The notes under the pieces were generated by a model. That model was not told the origin of the DNA. It searched no databases and was given only the letters and a program-made list of their open reading frames with translations. Position numbers and translations under genes: made by a program. From Luidia sarsii (lineage: Eukaryota > Echinodermata > Asteroidea > Paxillosida > Luidiidae), in NCBI GenBank assembly GCA_949987565.1, contig OX465107.1, positions 8,437,721-8,501,720 on the forward strand: 64,000 bases of DNA, given 5' to 3'. This document shows positions 56,198 through 64,000 of the stretch, in pieces (position 1 is the stretch's first letter; the number at the start of each line of letters is the position of its first letter).

Positions 56198-57101
56198 TCT
56201 TCAAGTTGGCTTGAAGGTCGTTCACAAAGAGGGTCTCTCCCACCGGTTTTGATCAGCTGCAAATATTTGAAGAAGGGTTTTAGATCCTCTCGCCTTCTCA
56301 TGCTCATCTCATAGGAGGCATTACCGCACAGGGTGATGCCGTCCACGGCTAGTCGCTTAATGCGAGCCACATCAACATCCCATTTCTCAGTAGAGGATGC
56401 CTGGATCTCACCAAGAATCCCTGCGTAAGGGAGCATACCTTGGACAGCTGCTTTTTGTAGTGTCTGAGCACGGCTGTCTGTGGATCTGGCCTTTGGGGGG
56501 ATCGTGGCCCATAGCTGTTCCTCAACTCTCGGTGCACGCACAGGGAGAGCATTTGCGGGTGTCAGATATTGCTTCGCAATCTTCTCCAAACTGTCCTTTT
56601 TTGCTGGTAAAGACACTGCCTTAGTTAGCCTAGTCGCTAGGCTGTCAAACACGGGTCCACCAAGTTCCTCGGGCCCTTCGAGAGGTCATTCTCCTCCAGA
56701 TCAATATCTGTGTTGGTATCGCCAGGTTGGACCATGGTCAGCAGGCCCTCAAAATCTGCCTCAGGATTGTAGCTGGGGGCTCGGCTTGGTAGGATTAGGT
56801 CAGAAGCAGATTCTGCAAAAATGCTTAATATGTCATCTTCACGGTCACACCGTGAAAGTCCTTGGCCCTGCGTTAGGCCCACATGCTGCGCATGCTGGGC
56901 TGGCTCAGCGGTTCTGGACGCCTCCATAAACATGAAAAGCTGATTCGACAAACGCTTGAGTTCTGACTCCTGAGCGAGTAGCTTTGATTCAAGATGGCCT
57001 CGGTCCTCTTGCCCTGACTGTGTCTGTGAGTTGGTATCCTCGAGCTTGAGGTCCATATCTCGCTGCATGTTTAACCTGAAGTCATGTCTGCTGCCGTACA
57101 C
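56170..57101 (-). pseudogene. DIRS gag-like protein, frameshifted
   Basis: Two overlapping minus-strand frames. The first (57101-56637) contains a coiled-coil-like LLAQESELKRLSNQLF and an acidic region. The second (56652-56170) contains LEKIAKQYLTPANALPVRAP, then QLWATIPPKARSTDSRAQTL, characteristic of DIRS gag proteins. The frames meet near 56645, so a frameshift separates them. Confidence 0.72.
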
Positions 57102-57153
57102 ACAAGGAAAAGATGCCGGACCTTGCCGATTCCACCCATGTATATGGGGCCTG

Positions 57154-57241
57154 GAAACCGCTCTCTCATTTCCATTTGAATTGACTTTGAATATCTTTTA
57201 TTTGATGTCTCTGCCCAAGCACCAGGATTATGCTAACCCTC
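57154..57241 (-). repeat. DIRS inverted terminal repeat, right in window
   Basis: Counterpart of 53099-53187. It lies upstream of gag on the coding strand. Confidence 0.8.
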
Positions 57242-60200
57242 AGAAAGCTTGTACTAAGTATTATGTTATAGAATCCAAAGAATACAAGCATCAGGCATCT
57301 TGTAGCCATCTTGTCTGTCTCCTTGTAATAGTGTAAACATGTCACAGACTACTCACTGGCTTAGAAAATGACGCTAAAGGCTGGCCATTCATGCTAAAGT
57401 TAGCAAGTCAAGAATAGTTTCAAGTTGTACCTTGTTCAAATTCATCTCTCTGTTTTTGGTTTTTAATTTCTGGAATGAACCAAGATACTCATTTTCAGGG
57501 GCAGTATTCTCTGTCTGTAGGAGACTGTTTGGAATATTGTTTAATTTATTTCAAAACCAAAGAGAACTAAAAAAAAAGGGGGATATTCTGTGCATTGTGA
57601 AACTGCAAACTTTTCTTGCCTGACTTAAACGACCAAAAATATACTAATCTAAACAAATTAGATGTACAGGGCTTGACATTCCAGTCTCTCGAGTGAAGTA
57701 AAATCATAAAAGATACTGAGGACAGAAGATAGATAGATGAGGAAAGTTGGCCAAGTGAGATCACAGGGAAAGTCAAATACATGCAGTGAGGAAGGGATCA
57801 ACAAAGGAAAGATCATATGGAGAAGAGTGGGAGCTGAATTCAAAAGAAGAACCTTTAGTCAGTATATTGAAATAAGCATGCTTGGTGTTATCTATTGTGT
57901 GTCAGTCAATTGGAAGTTTGTTGAACCCCCCAAAAGAGGCTCTTCTGGCAAATAGTCTGGTACCTTCTGTACATCATGGACATTGGCACTGTTTGCCCAT
58001 TTGGAATACAGGGCATTGGACCAAGATGGCAGCATCATGCAGAAAATCTGTTAGAACCAAGATCAATATTGTCGCATTTACGGCTTACCTAAAGACCCCA
58101 ATATTTCACACCACAAAGTTGGTCTCACACCAACACATTGGTCAGAATGTTGTGATTACACTTGATTTGCTGTTTCCAAGGAAACCATTGATGGGGGAGG
58201 GGGGCTCATCATTTGGAGACAACATTTAGCCAAATTTCTGAACTTTGTAATGAAAATGATATGGATCCCAGAATGCAACCAATCAGATTGTGAATTACTG
58301 CAAATCCATTATGAAAATGTAAAAGATAAGTTTGATTAATGGATTAATATTTCAATCCAATTGATGAATATAATATTATGATAATTAAAGAGAGGATTTT
58401 TGTCCAAAATGCCTGTTTTAAAACCTCTCCTGATAACTCTCCCAAAGGTCACACATTCGATAAGTACATCTTGCTTAAGTGTATAGAAAAATATCAAATT
58501 TTAAAAGTGTATATACTATATACAATACAAGTAATGTATGCATGTCATTTAGCCGTTTCGTGTAAACTCGTCTTAAAGATGAAGACATAGAGTAGTATTT
58601 ATCAGCATGGCATAAAGCTATTAATTCTGCTTGCCTTGGAGACTTCTTCTAAAGTGATTCCTGAACTATTAAACAATCCACAGATTCCATTAGAGGGAAG
58701 CTGTGCTATGCCTTAAAAGGAATGTGTTGATGTATGGTACAACCATTTGGAAAGTTACTTACTCCATCACATCTCTAACGGATCAGCCTTTGTGGGGCTA
58801 TGCATGTCAGAAAGCCTACCCATGTCATTCTAAGGCCATTTCATCAGTTCATTTATTACAGAAGGGATCATTTGATACCACTTCAGCAGTTCAGGGATCA
58901 CCAAAGGCCTCAGGATGGCAGGCAAGGGAACATTATTTATCTCTGCCGCTTTGGTGGGGAGGCAGTGAGATGCTTCTCTCCATGAACTGCTATATATATC
59001 TCAAGGGATAATAACAATTTGTTGGTTGATGTCAACAACAGTTAGTTGCAAACCAGGCTACAGCAGGTCAGGAATCACCAAATCCTGTTCTCTGCCTATT
59101 CTAATAAAAATCTGTCATATCTAGACTGTATATGAAAACTGACTGATGCCTCTGTTTTTATTCAAATATGAGTGGCGTACAATTTACTAAAAAACTAATT
59201 CAACATTTCAAATGTTCATTTAATGCTGTAAAATGGTAAATTGTTTTAAAATATACTCCAACATGAATTAATTCCAAAGTGATCGGTCTGCTATTAACTA
59301 CAGCCATGTGGGTGTCAGAGTTCAAGCTCTGAGAATGAATTACCCGAGTCTGCTCATTCCTCTGTCTGCATTTGAAAAATCATTAGAGGCACATAATTAT
59401 TTTCTAAAACCCATAAGCTTTTATTAGCCAGTGTTGCAATGCTTCATAGGTAGGGCCTGCATGTAGAAATTCCATTCTTTAGGAAGACCAAGCGAGCTAC
59501 AAAAAAGACAAAGTGAGCTCATGGGAAGACTTTGTGCAAGAGCCTGGCCAAACATATGACCTAGTTCAGGGATGATAGACACGAAGGAAGAAGTGAAATG
59601 AAACCTCGTAGCATGGAGCATCGTTTCACCAATGTTACATTACTATGAATCCACTTTGCAACTGCTACACTTCCAAAACTGAACACAGTTATGGTATTTA
59701 CAAGGTTCTGGTAAGTGGTAGTGGGAAAACGACATTGAGTACTAACTATGCAAATCAGTTATTTGTATTGCTGTATTCCTGCCATGTCAGAATTTTGTTT
59801 TACACAAAGTAATACACATGAGTTATATATATATGTGTGTGTTTTTATATGATTTTATCATTAATTTAATAAATATGAATTCAAACAAAAAATACTTAAA
59901 ATGCTAGAAAGGGGTCTCCGGGATATACCATCACGCCAACAGAACATACCAATCAACTACTGTAATGATTTTGAATGAATTTTCCATATTGCATTTGACC
60001 CAATGTTGATAAAAAAAAAAACCTGCCAGTACCCATCTCCTGTTCTGTATGAAGCTTTGGGGATGCTTTGGTGGAGGACAAATAAACAATCATGAACATC
60101 GTTGGGCGGAATGTGATATCCCCGTGATAATCTTGAGACTGCAAAAGGTGAGTGCGTGGTACATTCAGAGCCGTGTAACTGGGCCATATAGGTAATGTAA

Positions 60201-60858
60201 CTATGGCGGAAGCCTTCAATCGCTCACCAAGATATACTAAAGCCGAATCGAACATTTAAGCTGCGCCACATTGCCCAAATAATTAGGTCAAAAACTGGAT
60301 TGATTTTATCCTGATGGGCTCCAATGGTCTCTTATGCACCTCTTAGGCTCATTTTCAATCACTTAGAAATCAACAATTTAATCCTTAAGCCTATATTAAT
60401 TTTCCTTTGATTTATTTTTCTATTTAATTTTGAGAACCCCTTACATTGACAAAAAAAATTAAAAATTAATAAAAATATATATATATATATTTACAGCGCC
60501 CTCTATGTAACATCTTCAGTTTCAATGAAAAGGACCCTTTATTAAGTTTGCAAATTAGTTTTTATATTTTTTTATTATTTATAAACATTATTTTGAATGA
60601 TATAGGCTACAGCGCCCCCCCCCCCCCCCCGCTGCGTTTAAGCCGGGAGATGGATGGAGCGTCTTCAGACAACTCAACCACATAGCCTTAACGTCTAGCA
60701 GGGGAATGATTCGCATCTGATGATGATGTTTCCCCCTCTAAGGCTCTATTTCATAATTCCTGCCCAGACTCTCACCCTTCCTTTGAACGAACCTTTGTCT
60801 CGTAATTAGTGTCCCTGTTGCTCATCCCTTGCTATTTATTTTTTTTCCCTGTTTTTCA
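57242..60858. other. Intergenic, nothing recognised
   Basis: AT-rich sequence with no supportable gene. A minus-strand frame at 59953-60255 contains a readable hundred residues, but I recognise no family and its splice context is weak. TA microsatellites lie near 59825 and 60475-60492, and a long poly-C run near 60614-60631. Confidence 0.4.
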
Positions 60859-60902
60859 GCCTTCGAGAAAAGTCGTGCTAGGATCGAAACACCAGGCACT
60901 CC
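60859..60902 (+). repeat. GAGAAAAGTCGTGCTAGGAT repeat family copy
   Basis: Reads CCTTCGAGAAAAGTCGTGCT then AGGATCGAAACACCAGGCAC. It preserves GAAAC, unlike most sister copies, and shares the upstream pyrimidine-rich sequence with them. Confidence 0.6.
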
Positions 60903-62880
60903 TATTTTTCAATAGGCCTAGTCGCATTTCGGTCATTAGGCATGCGAATTAGAATAAATCTGCTTTATACTTATTATAACGGGTACATGGTTCGCTGGTT
61001 TAGCGCGTAATTTGAATAAGGTGTGGCTAGCGGAGCGGGAGAAATCATTTCAGGCTAGACTGCAGCAAATTACGCACGCTGAAATACGAATAGTGTAATA
61101 TTGTTGAAATAATATACAGTGAAAGGAAGTATGTAAAAAAGGAAAGTATCATAAGCGATTGAAAGTAAGTAAAGGGGAGTTTCACAAAAAGGTATACATT
61201 GTTCTTATCACTACATTCGAATAACCAACAAGGGTACTAATACGATGTCAGATTTACTTTATATTTTAAAGCTTAATTTACTACTTTTTGTACACGTTCT
61301 ATGAAAAAGAATTGATCTTTTGTCCCGTTTTTTCGGAGAGCCGTTTGAATGACAGTTTATACTTATTTAGTCGGATTGCTAGCTTAGCCTGAAAGCATAG
61401 ATCTGGTATACGTTCCCACAATTTTCCTATACGGTTTGTGTGGGTTTTCGTATCTGGCCGCCAACACAGCATTGTTATTATTGTGAGTAAACGAAAGAAT
61501 TGAAAGAAAGACAGAAAGAAAGAAATGTGAAAAGAAGTTGACCTGGTTGCTGCAGCCTGCAGTCTTACCTATCTGGGAGTTGTATTGCCTTATTTGTATC
61601 AAGAGTTAAAAGTATAAGCAACATTACTGGAAATTAACAATTATGATTTTTTAAACCATCTACTTCAAAGGGCAGGGAATAGCCACCGTCCATACCGTAA
61701 CACCCACTGCAAGGGTAGCATACATACAGGGCACCAGTCAGTTTTCGATGCATGTAAATGTACACTGTACAACCTAAATGCTCGTGGGGAAACCGGCGTA
61801 CTTTGAAAAACCACGCGCTCTTTTCCAGATGGCACTCGCACTGACAGGACGTGTTTTTACCCGACTGCAAGTTTCCCCACAATTTACCGTTTTTTACGGT
61901 TGATACGAGTACGAGTGTCCGGAAACTGGCAACAATAAAGAATTCTGCCCTAACTGGAGAACGAAAGCATAACAAGGCGGTATGTGTATTTGTCCTGTCC
62001 TTGTTATCTGATGTGTGTTTTATTTTTAATATTATTTAGGTTTTAATAAAACTTAAAAGAAATATTTTTATCATGATTTCCCTTTATATTTGGACCAGTA
62101 AAGTGACACATGACACAAGTAAAAATTATGCTGTGTGAAAGCATGGTGAAGGGCTGCAACGAACTGGCCTATAAATTCTGGCCAGGGGTGTCCAGTTGCA
62201 TTCCAAGACCCCCCCCCCCATGGACACAGACCACATGTACACCATCTGTCAACAAAGTGTCCATTTGCCTTCTTGCCACTCTGGAGGCAATTGGGGGGTA
62301 CTCTAGCCTAGTATAAATCATTTTAATTTTTTTATAAATTGGGTCGGCATTATTTTCAAAATGTTGTATTTCTAACTTCTAACTTATCTAAGTTCTACTT
62401 CAGTGACTGTGAGAATTAATTTGAATTACCGCCACCGTTAATTTCGAAGTTAATGTCAAGTCAGTATGCAATAATGCATACAGCATTTTTTTCGATTTTG
62501 TCCATGCTTGGTGCAGATATGCACTCGTACTCGTAGTATGGCTATACCCGTACTCCGTAGGCCTACGGTATTTTCAAAAAAGAAAAATGCAATGTATTCA
62601 AACAATTTTAAATACACATGCATGAACTCCACGGTAAAAAAAAATCCCTGATTACCATAAAAAAGGCATAAGCATTATTTACCCAGTTCATATGTTATAT
62701 CTGAGTACCAGCAATGCTCAGTGATGCAGACAAGTCACAACCCCCCCCAAAAAAACCAAAAAAACCAAAAAACAAAAAATTGAAAAGTAAGTAAATGGAT
62801 GAGTTAAAACAAAATCCTGGTGTATGCTTCGTAAGCATTGTAGTTTTTCCTTAACATAGAGGAAAACCTGACTGAGAAAA
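60903..62880. other. Intergenic, nothing recognised
   Basis: No supportable gene. A short GAAA-rich run lies near 61500-61530. The minus frame at 61634-61975 is unrecognised. Confidence 0.4.
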
Positions 62881-62884
62881 CTTT

Positions 62885-62950
62885 GGACTGGGCCGGGATT
62901 TTAACCTGAGGCCTCTTATTTTGAGCTATCCCAAATAGTCAGCAAGTCAT
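62885..62950 (-). repeat. Degenerate tRNA-like SINE fragment
   Basis: On the minus strand GAGGCCTCAGGTTAAAATCC resembles the B-box half of a tRNA-derived SINE. The A box is poor. Confidence 0.4.
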
Positions 62951-63089
62951 TCCCCGGGTATGTGGGCGCGCCATTCAGAAGCAACTCAGCCATTAAATGG
63001 TCTGTGAAATAAAAAAAATATCATTTAACCCTGAAAGAGCTCAAAGGGTTAATTTGACCATCTCACAGTTGGGGGGGGGGGGTGGCGTC

Positions 63090-63245
63090 ACATATTAATA
63101 GGGGGAATGTTTTGGCGAGGCAAACATGGACTTTTTTCAACGTTTTGGGGCAAAATTAGGCGCTAAAAAAAAAAAAAAATCAATCTTGTGTTGATTATGT
63201 TGTGAACATTACCAAAGAAGAGTTTTTAGCTCTTTTTCAAATCAT
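63090..63245 (+). repeat. Dispersed repeat, inverted partner of 47690-47860
   Basis: Shares AACATGGACTTTTTTCAA, TTTGGGGCAAAATTAGGCGC and AAGAGTTTTTAGCTCTTTTT with the reverse complement of the copy in UBA5 intron 9. Preceded by a poly-G run near 63071. Confidence 0.75.
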
Positions 63246-64000
63246 GTTTCTGTATATATGCTGCAGAACTGTTGCTAACAATCAAACTTCTTTTCACGCT
63301 CATTCTGGGGATGGATTTACAAGTTTTTAGTTCAAATTTTCAATATTGATGAGCAAATTTGTGGTGTCATCACAGGATCATGCAACAAAAACTCAATTTG
63401 TTGGTGTATAAAAGTTTTTGAAAATTTCTGGTTTTTCCTGCAGACCTATCCCTAAACCTATTGATCTACTACCAAAGTATAGTTCATAAACATTCAGTGA
63501 AGGACTTTTTCATCAAACTGAACCCATGTGATTTGCAGTTTGAAAGTTAATAGCACCTTACATTAGCGCCCTCATTTTTATCAGGATAATTTTAAAGGTA
63601 AAAAGATGACCAATTTCTGACTCCACTAAGAAAAAGAAGCTTGCCAATATGTTTGTACACTTCAGATCCATAGATGACAGCAGACAATGAGCTTGAATGA
63701 AATATTTATTACAGCGACAACCAATTGTTGTAAACCTGGCCACAGTAGCTTGTGTCTCGGGTTCAAGTCCCGGTCCAGTCAAGGTTTTCTTTGCCAATTG
63801 TTCATATTACATTTTGTTAACCATCTTTATTTGGTGGTTGGTTTCTTCTATCAAAATCTTGAGAAATTTGGTACCACAAACCATGCACAAAGTGCGAACT
63901 GATCAACCTCCCGACAGAAATTCAAGGAATGATTGTTATAATTTAATTAAATCAGTGAGCACATTACACCAGAGCACTACATTGTTGAGGCATATGTTCA
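63246..64000. other. Right flank, nothing else recognised
   Basis: Apart from the SINE fragment I see no gene or clear repeat. The window ends in unassigned AT-rich sequence. Confidence 0.4.
63725..63790 (+). repeat. tRNA-derived SINE fragment
   Basis: CTCGGGTTCAAGTCCCGGTC is a strong B box with flanking pairing. The upstream A-box region (CACAGTAGCTTGTG) is poor, so this is not a functional tRNA gene. Confidence 0.5.

Larger units (their letters stand above)
53099..57241 (-). mobile_element. Decayed DIRS-type retrotransposon
   Basis: On the minus strand the order is gag, reverse transcriptase/RNase H, then tyrosine recombinase, as in DIRS elements. The ends (about 53099-53187 and about 57154-57241) are inverted repeats sharing AGGGTTAGCATAATCCTGGT and, further in, ATATTCAAAGTC. 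Long inverted ends and a recombinase instead of an integrase are diagnostic; no target duplication is expected. Frameshifts, altered RT residues and a nested LINE fragment show that it is dead. Confidence 0.85.

Noticed and set aside
59953..60255. Possible coding exon on the minus strand
   Set aside because: About 100 readable residues, but no family recognised, no partner exon found and weak splice sites.

Overview
This is animal nuclear DNA: genes are split by GT-AG introns, and most of the rest is transposons, tandem repeats and intergenic sequence. The mix suggests a marine invertebrate, most likely a deuterostome such as amphioxus. Pointers are a vertebrate-like 12-exon UBA5, a DIRS retroelement, a Tx1-type LINE lying in TTC microsatellite, a THAP-bearing element flanked by TTAA, and many tRNA-derived SINEs. 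The species cannot be fixed from the window alone. Layout: 1-1268 is unassigned flank. 1269-12829 is an apparently complete 11.6 kb DNA transposon with 38-bp terminal inverted repeats and subterminal arrays of a CACAGTGTG-type motif. It carries two divergent spliced genes: a 360-residue coiled-coil/BEN-domain protein on the minus strand and a 958-residue Tnp2-type (CACTA/EnSpm superfamily) transposase on the plus strand. Both reconstruct without frame breaks across every intron. 13400-15735 is a 5'-truncated, frameshifted Tx1/L1-like LINE between two TTC microsatellite tracts, with a tail in which a hairpin motif occurs three times. 15736-32400 has no gene I can support. It holds a GA-rich tract, a 0.5 kb pentanucleotide array, a perfect 205-bp tandem duplication and several fold-back repeats. 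32482-52586 is UBA5, the E1 enzyme that activates UFM1: 12 coding exons, 395 residues, with nucleotide-binding loop, zinc cysteines, catalytic cysteine, LIR/UFM1-interacting motif and UFC1-binding C-terminus all visible. Its introns hold a 90-bp minisatellite (about 39 copies), a 69-bp minisatellite (about 26 copies), a TTAA-flanked element with a decayed THAP domain, several fold-back elements, LINE fragments and SINEs. 53099-57241 is a decayed DIRS retroelement on the minus strand with inverted terminal repeats, gag, RT/RNase H and tyrosine recombinase, split by a nested RTE-like LINE fragment. 57242-64000 has no recognisable gene. The strongest candidate for something little described is the 11.6 kb transposon. 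Its divergent BEN-domain and transposase genes share a 395-bp promoter interval and its ends carry dense short repeats. By analogy with plant CACTA elements, the BEN protein could be the factor that binds the subterminal repeats; that is inference.
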